Source of the DNA: Sipunculus nudus
Taxonomy: Eukaryota > Annelida > Sipuncula > Golfingiida > Sipunculidae
Reading direction: 5' to 3'
Assembly (NCBI GenBank): GCA_026874595.1
Contig: CM049317.1
Coordinates: 25,636,401 to 25,700,400 of the forward strand
Length of the DNA: 64,000 bases
In this document: in pieces, positions 38,298-50,305 of the stretch
How the letters are laid out: the number at the start of each line of letters is the position of its first letter
Position numbering within the stretch: the first letter of the stretch is position 1
Made by a program: the position numbers and the translations under genes
The notes under the pieces: generated by a model
Seen by the model: only the letters and a program-made list of their open reading frames with translations
Told to the model about the DNA's origin: nothing
Databases searched by the model: none

Positions 38298-38397
38298 ATG
38301 GCCGTCGCACGTTTCCTCCTGACGTCCGTTTTACTTTTGACGTTGTCAGTATTTGTTGTCAAAACATCTGAGCCTAAATGTTTGAAAGTATCAAAGG
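38298..38397 (+). CDS. B exon E1: signal peptide
   Basis: 100 nt ending in phase 1 at AAGG|GTAAGA. The ATG is in good context (AACATGG). It encodes MAVARFLL, a Leu/Val-rich core to about residue 21, then KTSEPKCLKVSK, a typical cleavable signal peptide followed by the first Cys of the mature protein. The C paralog (55671-55770) differs at a few residues only. Confidence 0.88.
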
Positions 38398-39054
38398 GTA
38401 AGAACTTTCTTTGTGTATGATCCAAGTCATTACCATATGATTGGGCAAGCTTCGAAAATAAACCAACAGATGTTACACCATTCCAAATAAAGGAGTTGTC
38501 TTTTTTAAATGTTAATAGCGTATTTAAGCTGGAAACAAATATTTATTAAACAAAAAAATCATGATATAAGTAAATATCAGCATGAATATAATCTCAGTCC
38601 TAAGTGATTTATTGATAAATGTATGCACTTATTTACATAAGAGATTAACCACCGCTGCCAATGCATGTATATGTTTGGTGTAAATTATTTAAAAATTTCA
38701 TACGTTTATTTAACATATGACATAGGTTGCTCCCAGTTGTTTCGTTATATCTATATACGTGTACGGACGCATTATTTCAGGAAATATAATGTATTTGTTT
38801 GCCTTAATGAGTGACTAGATAGAGTTGTAAAAAACCAAACAATCAATAGTAAACTTAATTCACGGGGCCTGAACATACTGATAATTAGCTAAAACGAATG
38901 TCATCACTAGATAAATTGATCATATGAACTAGAATTGAGTAGTAACAAGAGTTCAGAGACTAGTATGCTCAATTTTATGAGTTCTCTTAACTAAGTTAAA
39001 TTTAATAAACAGTGTTACCGAATGCACCACAAATGTGAACAAGCAGGCCTACAC

Positions 39055-39375
39055 ACACGGTACAGCCAAGAGATACATTGCAGACAAGAGACAGTGCTGC
39101 CTAGAGAAACATACAGTACAGCCAAGAGACACACACAGCACAGCCATGAGACGCACTTACAGAACAGCCAAGAAAAACACTCACAGTACCTTCAAGAGAA
39201 ACACGGTACCTTCAAGAGACACATTACAGCCAAAAGACACACACAGTGCTGCAAAGAGACACACACTGTACAGCGAAAGCAACACGAAATACAGTGAAAA
39301 GACACATTACAGCCAAGAGACACACACAGTACTGCAAAGAGACACACAAATACTGCAAAGACACAGTAAGGCGTG
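39055..39375. repeat. Minisatellite of ACAGCCAAGAGACACACACA units in B intron 1
   Basis: Degenerate repeat of about 20-24 bp. Frames through it (39022-39297, 39035-39382) only translate the repeat. Longer orthologous array in C intron 1. Confidence 0.9.
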
Positions 39376-40501
39376 TCCATGAATGCGCCAGGTTTTTATT
39401 GACTCATAATTTCCGTTTGGACGTTCAGCTGTTTGATGTTTATAGAAGTTGTTATTGAATATACTTCCTGAACAGAGTAAAACCAGCTGGGATAGTACCG
39501 CATTTCACAGGGCTCGTCTCATATATTAGTATGACCAGAAAAGCCTCTATATATATGCGGCTTGTATATCTGATCAAGGGCGTTACCTGTGGGTAACAGG
39601 ATTATATTTATTCTATTATGTATGCACGGCTAGAACATAGAGAGCGACACATCGAGTGAACATGAGTTAACATCACTCTTTCACAGGAACTTAACTTGTT
39701 GAATAGATAGTCAATGCCTCCGCGCGCTTCAGGCTATATGCATTTTCTTTCTTTAAGCGTGCAGTCGTGATCACCATTCAAATGTTTTTCACGTAGCTTT
39801 AAATTCAGACCAGGAACAGGATTTATTCTAGTTTCATGTATACAACAAGGGTAATGGTTTAAACATGACTTGCTGCACATAAAATCAATTTATGAAACCT
39901 GGATTTTAGCTATAATTTTTCCAAAATTTCGTAGGCCGACTGACAAATATAGATAATTGTTTTGCTGAGGGTAATGTAATAATAGTCGTTAAATGATCAA
40001 TACATAAAACTTGCTTTTACACAACACACACCGACACGACCCTAAAGGGAAAATGCACATACAAATTTATTTAAATAGTTATTATGTTTGAAAAAATTTG
40101 TTTTGGACAAAACTAATTACTCCATTGTCAAAAGCATTAGCAAGAAAAGTAAAATTCCATTAACTTCCCTGTATCATTCATAACCATAATAATCCATATA
40201 TAAACCATAATATAATAAAGAGAACCTATTTATTTAATGCTTCACAACGGACTAGTGACCCTGCTAATTTTTGCAAAAATGCTTTATCCCTAATGATTGT
40301 CTCAAACAAAGTGTCCGAGTGATTTCGCAAGGTTTTTAGAACAGACAGTTTTGTAAATTGTACAACAAAATATTAAAAATAATAATGATCATAATCATAA
40401 TAATAATTATTATTTTTGTATTTCTTCTTCTTCTTCTTCTTATTATTATTATGACAGGTATATTCTTAACAAGACTCATGCTCCCTATTGATTCGACGCA
40501 G
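39376..40501 (+). other. Rest of B intron 1
   Basis: Aligns with 57100-58216 of unit C throughout. No exon recognised. An (ATA/ATT)n stretch lies at about 40370-40456, just before the E2 acceptor. Confidence 0.6.
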
Positions 40502-40702
40502 GTAAAACGTTCTGCCTTCATAATGGAAATCTCAGCTGGTCCAAAGCGAGAGAGCTCTGCAGGAAGAATGGTGGTATTTTGGCCATAGACAAAGACAAAG
40601 TTACCCATTCAGTGCTGCTAAGCCTGGTGAAAATGGAAACTGGGATGAACCAAGCATGGATCGGCGGCAAAGCTGTCCCTCTGTATTTGTCCTGGATTCT
40701 GC
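40502..40702 (+). CDS. B exon E2: CTLD1 first half
   Basis: 201 nt, phase 1 to 1: KTFCLHNG, W..ARELCRKNGGILAI, then AWIGGKAVPLYLSWIL. Intact. One codon longer than in the A copies. Confidence 0.87.
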
Positions 40703-40911
40703 GTGAGCGATTTATATATTGTCTTAATTGCATCGGGTATAACGGGCACCCCGATAATGTTTATTCACGGTTTATATTAACCTGATACGAGGTATTTTCC
40801 TTCATTCTCTCTACATATTCTTTGAATAATTAAATACTGTAAATTTCAACTGAAAAATAAAAAAAAGGGTTTATAATATATAGCATGCCTGTATTGTGTA
40901 TTATATTTCAG

Positions 40912-41057
40912 CTGACGGATCTGCCCAGAAAATGTATTTTCAAGGCTGTTATGAAGAATCTAATAAGACAGCTGTGAAGCAACACTGTCTAAATGTAGAA
41001 AATTTTGCACAATGTGAGAAAAACTGTGATGTCTATGGCTACTATTCACTGCATAAG
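40912..41057 (+). CDS. B exon E3: WSC-like first half
   Basis: 146 nt, phase 1 to 0: [12 protein letters not shown], three further Cys, YGYYSLHK. Intact; same length as in A and C. Confidence 0.86.
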
Positions 41058-41319
41058 GTAAGCAAACAATGAGTACGAAATAAAGTAATTACAACATTTC
41101 ATACTTCATTCTCGACTCAGACCAGGCATCTCTGAAGTGGGGAATGACGGGAACTAAGGCTTTTGATTGAAATAGTTTATTAGTGACCAAGCCATTAAAA
41201 TTTGGGAACTTTCAAGTGTTTAAAACTAAGTAAAACCAGAAGACCGATTCATACGTTGTTTTGCTAATCAGGACACATTTAATATTTAGCATTCCATTTT
41301 TCATATTTTTGTTGTCAAG

Positions 41320-41473
41320 GTATCTCCTTCAAAATTGGCCATGTGTTGTTGTGGACGAGGTCTTGGAGATACTTATTCTGAACACTGCAGCAAGAATGGG
41401 TGTATGCAAGGGACACATTTCTGTGGAACTAACCAATCAAATCGAGCCTGGTATGCCCTCGACACAAAATCAA
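41320..41473 (+). CDS. B exon E4: WSC-like second half
   Basis: 154 nt, phase 0 to 1, after TTGTCAAG. It encodes LAMCCCGRGLGDTYSEHC, SKNGC and THFCGTN..AWYAL. Intact. Confidence 0.85.
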
Positions 41474-42950
41474 GTAGGAAAAACATCTTTTCAAATTTTA
41501 TATGGAATAACATTATGTGTAAATATAACATACATTATAATTGTAGCTTTGCATTGATCACTTATTTTAACTAAGTGATACAAATCAGTATATTACATCA
41601 TAACATTAAAAAAAAGATAGAGGGTTAATTGTTAGATATAGTTAACCTTTTGTCTGTCCGTAAAAGTAATGCAATTCATATCAAAGAAGTATACCCTGAA
41701 GTATATCACTGGATTTTCTGCTAAGATCTTTTATTTTATTCACATTATCTGGTAATCTTTAGCTGTAGTTAAATATTCAGCCTAATGTTTGAAAATGTAG
41801 TGTTTTGCGAGGGTATGTAGCAAATATATATATATAGGCTGTAAACGTGGGAGTATCAGGGAGCATATCAGGTATATATGATTCTCAAGGAAGCGTAAGG
41901 ATACCATAATGGGTTTACTTTTCTGGTATAAATGCGAACCTTTACCTTCAATTTAATTTTTAATTATTCAAACCGTAGTGAGGAAAAATAACCATTTGTG
42001 ATACCGTGTTATCAATCGTGCTAACGTAACTCTGGTCACAAGCTTGCCTTGGTTGCCGTTTGGACCAGTGCATAACTTTTGTGTTCAGTGCAGTTGCACT
42101 TTTTTGTATCAATCCGGGAGATACTTAAAACAGTTTCATTTTTTATATGTCGGGCTTGGTGTTTCTTTCTGACTTTTTGCAGGTGAATCACTAACGAAAC
42201 AATGACAATATGCATCATGTAATTCTTAACATGCAGTGAGGTAACCTACCTGCATGCCGGATGAGCCTCGTTCCGAGTATTCTTTGTTCATAAAAAGTCA
42301 TATCCTAGTCTTATAATGTATAGTAGTTGTATAAAGTATCCCTGTCATATAATGTATCTCACTGATAAATCTATCTTAGCTGTACCTATGATGTATCCCA
42401 TATACCCATATTTTCACCAGATTATTGCATGTTAGTGTTGTACACACGATTATCATTTTTATGCCGTGATAAAATATCTCATAAAATCTGATTTATTTCA
42501 CAATTCACATTACCCAAGCCTACGTGTTTTCTTTCAGATCAGCTTAACCAGAACCCAGTTTAGGTAAAAAAAACTGGCGACTGAAGGGATGGTGGGTTAT
42601 TTTATGGTCGTTTCTGAAAACGTTGGACATAAAACATTTTATATTTTATGATAAAACATTTAACAGATCGGTTCATTATTTAGTATTAAAAACACTAAAT
42701 ATAGCATACTCACGCACAAATTTTTTGATACCCCGATTATACCAAGCGACGTACACAACAATGAGGGTACTCATAACTGAAAGTTTATTCAATTTGTGAA
42801 CATGTACAATGACTGTGCTTATTTGCCGGCGAAGTATGGTTTGTTTCATATTTTTTTTGAGTCTATCATAACAAATATTAGAACGCATTGATGGCATAAA
42901 TGAATACAAGGAAAATATATGGCTTAACACAACACATCTTTACACTGTAG
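41474..42950 (+). other. B intron 4
   Basis: 1.5 kb, no additional exon seen. A segment at about 41834-41890 (GGCTGTAAAC..GAGCATATCAGG) matches 61722-61770 in C intron 4. Confidence 0.6.
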
Positions 42951-43092
42951 AGATGATAAAGTGACATGGAAACCTCCTACAAATAAGGACTACAACCAGT
43001 CGCTTTGTGGTTCGGTATCATGGAATAATCAACGCAACTGGTAATGGAGGTTCATCCGTGTTATGAAAAGAAAAGATCTGTTTGTAGTGAAG
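42951..43092 (+). pseudogene. B exon E5: CTLD1 second half, two 1-base deletions
   Basis: 142 nt where a multiple of 3 is required for phase 1 to 1. Compared with A and C a base is missing after GTG at about 42963, which creates an immediate TGA at 42962-42964, and another near 43042 (CTGG-TAATGG). The LCGSV and C..VC codons are otherwise recognisable. Confidence 0.75.
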
Positions 43093-43356
43093 GTAATGTG
43101 TTTTATACAGACCGTATGTTTCAAAATGTTTAAAAGAAATATACCTAATTTTACAAATGTATATACCTCAGAACGGACATTTCAACTAGATATAATAATA
43201 TAAAATAGTTATGAAGAATTCAGTTTCAAAAACATATTTTTTGTGATCATGTTATCAGATAAAATGCTCATGATTATTGTAAAGAGTACACTACCTATTG
43301 GAAGGCATGAAGTAATCAGAGCAAATCATAACATTACCATATAACTGTTGTTTAAG

Positions 43357-43632
43357 GTGGATACCATGGAAATATCTGCAAATTGGGTGAACTGTCCACA
43401 GGAAGTCAGACCCTCAGGAGATGCTTGATAGTGGTGCACAGTACGAGAGCATGGGAACAAGCAACAGAAACATGTTCTTCTGTTATAGGCATGACAGGCC
43501 AAAGAGACCAGTCACTGGTTATACCTTCCTCTGTGGATGTTTACGAGAAGATAGTAAACTTCCTAAGATTAATGGCAGTTAATAGGGACTATTGGATTAC
43601 TGCAACCAATAATGTCTGGCGATGGTACAGCC
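43357..43632 (+). CDS. B exon E6: CTLD2 first half
   Basis: 276 nt, phase 1 to 1: RRCLIVVH, W.QATETC, DQSLVIPSS and YWITATNNVWRWYS. Intact. Confidence 0.85.
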
Positions 43633-44010
43633 GTAAGACGAACAGTTCCCCTTCTGGAAAAAGCAACTATTTGTGCTATAGATTAACACGCTTTAATTAG
43701 TTAAAATGACAGAATGTTGATCACATTTCCACGTGAATAAGATATCATTGCCTCACAAAAAGCTTTTGATTCCTGTTTAATGTCGACAATTTAAATAATG
43801 TAGTTGAATGATAAAATGGGGTTTAATATTTTATATTAAACAGCTGCAAGTTTTTTCATAATGTTTCATGGTATTTCTCTTCATAATACTTGCATTGAAA
43901 ATAATACCACATTAAAATCTATATACACCGCCTCACATTTTCCCAAATTATCCACATGCAGATGGGTATAAAAATAATGTAAACCTATGTATATTCTATG
44001 CATATGACAG

Positions 44011-44187
44011 ACCAGGAAAGACTTACTGTATCAGAAGACATCAAATCCAGTCACTGGAAGGATTCGATTTCTAGAGTCACACGCAGTGATCGTTGTCTGG
44101 CCGTCAACAAACAAGGAGAGTGAAGAGCAGAGCCCTGTGAGGTAAACAGAGTGGAGTCCATAAAGGTGACACACAACATCTGTGAAT
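44011..44187 (+). pseudogene. B exon E7: CTLD2 second half with nonsense codon
   Basis: 177 nt, phase 1 to 1: HWKDSISRV, RCLAVNKQGE, then TGA at 44121-44123 where A has TGG (Trp), then a Cys and ICE. Length and splice sites are intact; the stop truncates CTLD2 before its last two Cys. Confidence 0.78.
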
Positions 44188-44572
44188 GTAAGTTAAAATC
44201 CTTCCTTATCTTATCATTTTCTCATTTAGGGTGGAAAATACTGAAGTGCGAATGTTAATATGTATGCTTGTTTGTGTTGAGGAATTACGGAAGAATCAAC
44301 ATGTTCGGTTTCACAAGGTCCGCTACACTCTCAGGGTGCCACGATTATGCAAGTGAAAATGTTCGTTAATGGTATTGAAAAGTCGGAATTGTAGCCAAGT
44401 ATTACCTAAGGGGTTTAAATTTCATATTTTCTGAGTAAATCCTTAGAAATTTGACATTTCTGACAAATTAGCTTTGCCACTTTTATGAATAAAATAATCG
44501 TGAGTAAATTCCCTCAAAGCAATCCTCTGAATATATGACTTATTTTGGGATGCCATTATGTTACACCAACAG

Positions 44573-44626
44573 ATGCCAGAGGTGATAAATCTTATATAAA
44601 TGAAGGATATGGTGAGAGTTCGACAG
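44573..44626 (+). CDS. B exon E8: polar linker
   Basis: 54 nt, phase 1 to 1, encoding ARGDKSYINEGYGESST. Same length as A E8, but the Cys of A is absent. Confidence 0.7.
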
Positions 44627-45334
44627 GTGAGTTACTGTCAACCTCTTTTCATTTTTTTTCAAGTATATGTAAACACATACAGGTATACACATTATTCGCA
44701 ATTAATAATATGTAATTGGTCCTGCATGTACGTTTTATGTTTGCTGATTTGTTCCGACACTTATTCACTTGCAAAAAGTCTGATCCGTACAGGTTGGTAA
44801 CCCCGTTGTCTTTCGGACGCGAACTCAGAACCGGGCGTCCAGAGCCAAAACTAATGAACCAATTTCTCCAGAGTATTTACTTACTCCTATTCACGTTACA
44901 CATATATTAATATATTCAAATTTAATATGTATCATTAGATAATATTTCATATATAGGATAACAGCATATGTACCATATATCTTGTATATTCTTATGGCAT
45001 TTCTGCATGTGTTGGCTGCTCACAGGAATTTTGGATGGAACCGAGAAATGCATGCATCTGAGGTTATGCTCTGCACTAATTATACGTAGTTATAATAAGT
45101 CTACATTTTATTAAATGTTAGAACAAACTTTTCCATCTCACCTGCTAGCGTGTCCGGATCAGTAATAAATTATTTTGACCACTTCTACCTAAACTGTCAC
45201 TTCGAGATTCCTGTCCGAACAACTGGCTTGTACTTAAATTTACTTGAGAGACTTATCTCGATCTCATTGAACCCGAACACTGATGAAGATTGTTACGCGC
45301 AATGAGTTTTTTTCTTTGAAAAGGCCCATTATAG

Positions 45335-46223
45335 AATATAATAAAAAAGAATAAATTGAATACAGACAAGACTGAAATTATGCCTGTCGGATCTAAACCC
45401 TTTCTAAGGATGACTGACAGTGAGTCTATTAGCATTGGGGGCTGCACTGTTCCTTTTCAAAATACAGTGAAGTATCAAGGTGTTAAGATTGATCGTAATC
45501 TTTCAATACATGATTATATTAGTAGTATATGTCGTGCGGCATTTCTCGAGCTCCGCCGTATATCTTCAATCCGGCGTTTCCTCTCTATTAATGCGTGCTG
45601 TCGGCTCATTTGCGCCACAGTAATATCTCGCCTGGATTATTGTAATTTAGTTTTTGTTGGGTTACCTGCAGAGCAAGTCTCGCGGCTACAGATGGTCCAG
45701 ATTAATGCAGCGCGTCTCATTCTTAAGAAGCGTAAGGCCGACCACGTCATCCCGCTCCTCATACAGCTCCATTGGCTTCCCGTCAAGTACCGTATACAAT
45801 ACAAAATTGCTGTTTGTGTTTACCGCCATTTTGATGACTCACTTCCATCATATTTGACTGAAAAATAATAACCTATCGGCCTTTGCTCACGCTGCGTTCG
45901 GCTGGCGGAAATCTTCTTAAAGTACCAAAGTGTCATATGAAAATTAATGAACGTTCCCTCCGTTTCATAAACCCAAAAGTTTGGAATTCACTTCCCATTA
46001 TACTTAGAAAATCTCCAACTCTTGTATCATTTAAAACTAATTTAAAAACGTATCTCTTTCGTCAAGCTTTTGGTAATTAATATCCATTTTTTTCTGGGTC
46101 AGGCACAAGGAGTAGATTTCCATGAAATTGTATGTATGTGTGTGTGTGTGAACTGCGCTGTGAGTCCGACCATCGGAGAATTTGGCGCTATATAAATACT
46201 ATATATTATTATTATTTATTATT
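45335..46223 (+). mobile_element. 5'-truncated CR1/L2-like non-LTR retrotransposon in B intron 8
   Basis: Encodes the C-terminal part of a reverse transcriptase ORF: LNTDKTEIMPVGSK, KYQGVKIDRNLS, ISRLDYCNLVFVGLPAEQ, LHWLPVKYRIQYKI (45350-45868). After a frameshift near 45870 it continues with LTLRSAGG, VWNSLP and FKTNLKTYLF up to 46080. The 3' end has GGCGCTATATAAATA and an ATT-rich tail, typical of CR1/L2-type elements. ATTATAG flanks both ends (45328-45334 and 46224-46230), a likely target-site duplication. The A copies show the empty site at about 4597. Dead copy. Confidence 0.85.
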
Positions 46224-46230
46224 ATTATAG

Positions 46231-47351
46231 ACAGGTCTAAGAAAATGGTTACTACACATACTTATGACTACTGTTATATATAAACTGTGCTCCTTGTGCG
46301 TATTTGATATCAAAATATGTATTCTTTTACATCAAATCCAGCCTTTTAATTACATTTTCTATACAATCCATGTCATTACTGGCTTAGTCTGTGTACATGT
46401 TAATGAGCTATTGAAATTTCATGTTAAAAAAATTCGCATAACGCCTCTGTGACGGATGTATGAGCCTATTTATCTACAAGCTGTTAGTCAACACAGCATT
46501 GTTGACTAACAGAAAAAAATATGCATGTAGCCTGCAGTGACTGATTGCATATGTGCAGATATTGACAGGTCACTAGTTGCTTGGATTGAAAAAGTGTCAA
46601 TGTTTTACTTTATATGGTAAGTTCACAATTTAATGATTGTGAATACAATGTTTGGTTAAGGTAATACTTAATCTAATCGTGCACATAAAAGTTATGGTTA
46701 TTACGAATAAACCAGCATCGCGAGCTGAGGTAACTTCTAATAAAAGACATCTAACGCAATTGGTACCCATGGAAAAGTTTACGTAAATGATGTTCTGCAT
46801 GGTCATTGAAATATTCAAAGAATTAACGAAACGTTTAAGTGTGACTAAAATTAAAGTTTTGTTCCTGAAGTGAATGAGAACAAAGAACTGGTCCAAGACT
46901 ATACATACAAATGTCATACATAAATTCAACAAATAAAATCGAAATCATGATTGATACAGGACCGCAGTAGGCACAGGAGCTTACCAATGATTTTGCTTAC
47001 CTCAATTGGTCATAATGACACCCAACGGGCATTCAAGTAATATCAGGTAATGCAATGCAAATACGTCTGTAACCTGTTTAAGTATTTGAGTGAAAAACGT
47101 ATTAGGCAAATCAATAAAACATATTTTAAAACATGTTTATTTCAATCATATTTAGTCATAACGATGTAAAACTAATCAGCATATCATCGAAAACAAGCAT
47201 ATGGTACATGGTTTTAGATTATTTAACACAGCAAAGGCATACAGGAATGTAAATAACTTCAACTATTAATGTCCGACAATGTTTTACCATCAAGGAAATT
47301 GATTTTTAAAATTTGAATTAAGAAGATGGATTTGTTTGTCTTTTCTCTCAG
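46231..47351 (+). other. Distal B intron 8
   Basis: Aligns with 4600-5721 of A1 (shared CAGCATCGCG.GCTGAGGTAACTTCTAATAAAAGA). No exon recognised. Confidence 0.6.
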
Positions 47352-47715
47352 ATGAATAATTCATAATTTTGAAACGTTGAATTCAGCCGATGTTTGAGAC
47401 ACTAAAGGAGCAAAGAGGTAGCCATGTCACAGAAGGATCACAGAAGGAACACCACTGCCATAGATGGGGAAAACAATAATGATGACCCGAGTGCTGGTTT
47501 CACTTGTCTCACTCGATACTCGTCACACGGGGACGGTTAACGCCAAAATCTTGCAAAACTTATATAAGTTGCGGGAAGCACCAGGAAACCTGCCGATGAA
47601 ATACACTGAATGGAAGACGTCTAGTCAAAAGTCGATGATGCATGTTACAACAACTTCCACTGAAACACTACCCACAAAGAGACACCCAAATAAAAGTTTT
47701 CTTTTTTTATGGACA
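47352..47715 (+). CDS. B exon E9: stop and 3'UTR
   Basis: AT GAA TAA after TCTCTCAG gives Asp-Glu-stop (47357-47359). The 3'UTR is conserved with A (AGTTGCGGGAAGCACCAGGA, TGGAAGACGTCTA) and has AATAAA at 47689-47694. Confidence 0.6.
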
Positions 47716-48424
47716 GCATGATTTGAACGGCAATACAGATACCTGTGTTATAGACGCTGAAGCTCATATGACTCTGCAAAAGACCGAAACAAGACTTTCA
47801 GTACACACGGAATTTGGTATTATAATATGATTATCATTAATTCTGAAACAATGGTATATCCTGTATATCCCAAAGTTTGTGTACAAGAATGTCTATGTTC
47901 ATGTAAAATGACATACGTGAATATGCATCGGCGTCAGCAAGGGTTAGTAACCCATTGGCCCCAAACTTTTCAGTGTACCTTTGTCACGACCACAATAAAT
48001 CTACACCAACTACTTTGTTTATTTTTCTTATATTTGATTACCAGTGTTTTGTAAATTTATTGATCACTTTACAGCTAAAAAAAACTAACTGTATGGTCAA
48101 GAATAAAGATGTTCATCAAGCTGTCATAATTGACGGAGAGACTGACAGATAGATTGTGTTTCTAAAACCACGCCAAAACAATTCTGGACAAACACATACA
48201 AGTGGACGCCATTGTTTTTGGTCAGTATTGCGCACTAATGGGTTGTGTGAATGTTCATTCTGTCAGAAGTCTGCACGTGTGTGACTGGATAGGAGTGCAA
48301 TTTTTTTTTAGAAAAAAAAGTGTGTTTTATTGGGGGGGGGGGTTAACGACAAAGACCCCGAAAGGACAAAGCCGTCTTTACTGTTTTCACTGAATAGGTG
48401 GTTACTTACTGATCACACGAAGAC
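47716..48424. other. 3' tail of unit B
   Basis: Homologous to 6056-6323 joined to 10069 onward of A1, and close to 31746-32260. It shows the contiguous arrangement without the 3.7 kb segment of A1/A2. A poly-G run lies at about 48333-48342. Confidence 0.65.
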
Positions 48425-48900
48425 TCATCAAGGGGAGCTGACAGTGACACCTGGGTAGCTGACAGTGGCAAGGAGAGCTGAAAGTCACATAGGGGTAACC
48501 TGACAGTTAAACGGGAATATCCTGACATTGACAGAGGGGTATGGTGACAGTGACATGGGTTAGCCTGACGGATACATAAGAAATGCTTAGAGTGAGAAAG
48601 GAATATTCTGACAGTGCCATTGGGGTATGCTGATAGAGTCATTGAGTATTTACAAAGTGAAACTGGAGTATCTTTACAGTGACAAGCGGATATCCTTAGA
48701 GTGACACCATGGTATCGTCACAGTAAAGGGGGTTTTCCTCATAGTACTCGGGGTTATTCTGACAGTGACACAGGAGTAGGGTGAAAGTGACAAGGGAGGA
48801 TATCTTTATTGACATGAGGTATGATCAAATGGAGTCAGGTGTTTCCTACAATGACCCGGGCGTTTCCTTGAAGTGACCCCTAATCAAGTGTAAGGAAATA
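48425..48900. repeat. Degenerate minisatellite (GACAGTGACA..GGGTATCCT)
   Basis: Phrases such as 'ctgacagtgacacaggggta' recur at about 28-33 bp intervals with heavy divergence. It takes the position held by the TAGTACAT array in the A units. Confidence 0.7.
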
Positions 48901-49303
48901 CCTATTTTCCTGACAGGTATTTTACACCCATTCTCTGTTTAGTTTTTAATGTTTTTATTGACAAGCTATTCATATTATGTATGTCTGAATACATGCCAGA
49001 TTCCTCGTTCACATTTCTCATACTCATCATTAAGAACACACGAGTTTACTGTTAATATGTTATTTTACAACATGCAGATGATTCGAAAAATGCTGTTTGT
49101 CTGTGGATGCGGATGTATGTCGGTAATCAGTGACAGATCAGGAAGTCATGTAAATAACGGCATGCCCAGGGGGCTGACTGATTTATCTCGTTTAATCTCA
49201 GTTCAGACAAAATCAGTAAGCTGCACAATGCACAGTTATACCATAGGACGTGATAAACTAATAGACAAAACATGTTATTCTCAATCACCACGTAACACGT
49301 ACT
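48901..49303. other. Intergenic, nothing recognised
   Basis: A 151-codon frame (48949-49404) runs through here into the adjacent MITE. It has no recognisable domain and I do not call it a gene. Confidence 0.4.
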
Positions 49304-49622
49304 GGAAGGTAATGGTTCATCCCCGTTCGTGTGCATTTGTGCGCGAGTGTGTGTACGTTTGTGTATTTGTTCACAACATAAATATCATGAACGGAATCTC
49401 ATGAAAGTTTAAGGGCATTTCAGAAATGGAACAATAAAGATTCGCTTAGATTTTGGGGTCGATCCGGCGCATGAAACGCATTCAAGAAGTCATCAAGGAT
49501 TATTAACAAAAATACAGTCACGAATGAACTTCCAAATATGGCCGATTAAGAGAATGCAAACATGGATCTAGGAGCATCCTACACTATGGATACCTCATGG
49601 CGGAGGCTTGCATTACTTAACA
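49304..49622. mobile_element. MITE of the GCCTCCGC family, 5' end eroded
   Basis: Contains CATCCCCGTTCGTGTG, ATGAACGGAATCTCATGAAAG and the 3' end ATGGCGGAGGCTTGCATTAC; the GCCTCCGC start is missing. Confidence 0.7.
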
Positions 49623-49741
49623 TGCAGATTAATTGTTAAACCATGTGTTTGCACAAATGTAAAGAGAGTTACCTGTTTAGAGGTGACAGCAATTTTTATG
49701 TATAAAAAGATTCATGTCGAATATATATCGATGGTTCAAAT

Positions 49742-49820
49742 GTCCGGCGTTCAAACGCTTCACTGGAAAAGCAATCTTCTAAGCGAGACGGTTCGGTCCG
49801 CTTCAATATGCACCCCGTAA
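49742..49820 (-). mobile_element. SINE fragment (same family as 61361-61497)
   Basis: TCCGGCGTTCA..C..TCACT..AGCGAGACGGTTCGGTCCG..CCCGTAAC matches the element at 61361-61497 over its promoter-proximal half. A poly-C run follows. Confidence 0.6.
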
Positions 49821-50305
49821 CCCCCCCCCCCCTCCCCACCGCCCCTTATGTGCGTTCCTCTCTCAGAAGCAGATTGATTTACTCAAGAGTCATACTTTTT
49901 AGTGAACTTTGGGGCGGCTAATACTCCATAGCTTCAAACTACCGTTCTCCGGGCCCCAAAGTTATTTTGGACTAGTCCCCATTTGTATGTATGAAAGTTA
50001 AAAATATACTTGTAATAAATATAATGTTCATTAGGCGGACTTGATGTTCTGATCTTTCATCCCACGCATGTAATTTAGACCTGTTCCTCTTATGCAAACA
50101 CATTATTTGAGCAAACACAAACAACTGGTACTTATAGGCTATACTCCCTGACGCTCTGCACTTTGTCACTAAGAGGTGCGAATAGTCCATTTACATGTTT
50201 GTTGATGTTGGGAGTGTTGACACCAAGTTGTTTAAGCATTAATATGTTTCAGACTGACTATACGGATTAAAGTGTGTCATATTTGTTGCAGCTGCGTCAT
50301 TATAA

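Larger units (their letters stand above)
38298..47715 (+). pseudogene. Gene B: full nine-exon CTLD1(WSC)-CTLD2 lectin, disrupted
   Basis: Exons 38298-38397, 40502-40702, 40912-41057, 41320-41473, 42951-43092, 43357-43632, 44011-44187, 44573-44626, 47352-47359 (stop) plus 3'UTR to about 47715. It is the only copy with all nine exons in the window, so it defines the architecture: signal peptide, CTLD1 interrupted by WSC, CTLD2, polar tail; the unbroken ancestor would be about 419 residues. Three lesions are visible. E5 has lost one base near 42963 and one near 43042 (142 nt instead of 144). E7 has TGA at 44121-44123 where the conserved GxW Trp is expected. The E5 losses are in short homopolymers and could be assembly errors; the E7 nonsense is a substitution and harder to dismiss. 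Confidence 0.8.
33257..48420 (+). repeat. Older segmental duplication, unit B
   Basis: Starts GGCCTGTATA..GGTTAATTGAAAATATAT and is matched from 51113 onward by unit C with an offset of about 17.86 kb. Colinear landmarks are the (CT)n tract, two MITEs, signal-peptide exon, CAGCCAAGAGACACAC minisatellite and exons E2-E6. Divergence is visible in most lines, so this duplication is far older than the A array. Confidence 0.88.

Noticed and set aside
38228-38425. Antisense frame over the signal-peptide exon (also 55553-55798)
   Set aside because: Conserved only because it mirrors the real sense exon and promoter.
39022-39380. Possible CRISPR-like array (regular ACAC repeats)
   Set aside because: Eukaryotic context, degenerate contiguous repeats without unique spacers.
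39022-39382. Thr/Gln/His-rich frames (also 56373-57089)
   Set aside because: Translations of the CAGCCAAGAGACACAC minisatellite in several frames and both strands.
48949-49404. 151-residue frame between units B and C
   Set aside because: Runs into a MITE; no domain; Cys-containing stretches look incidental.
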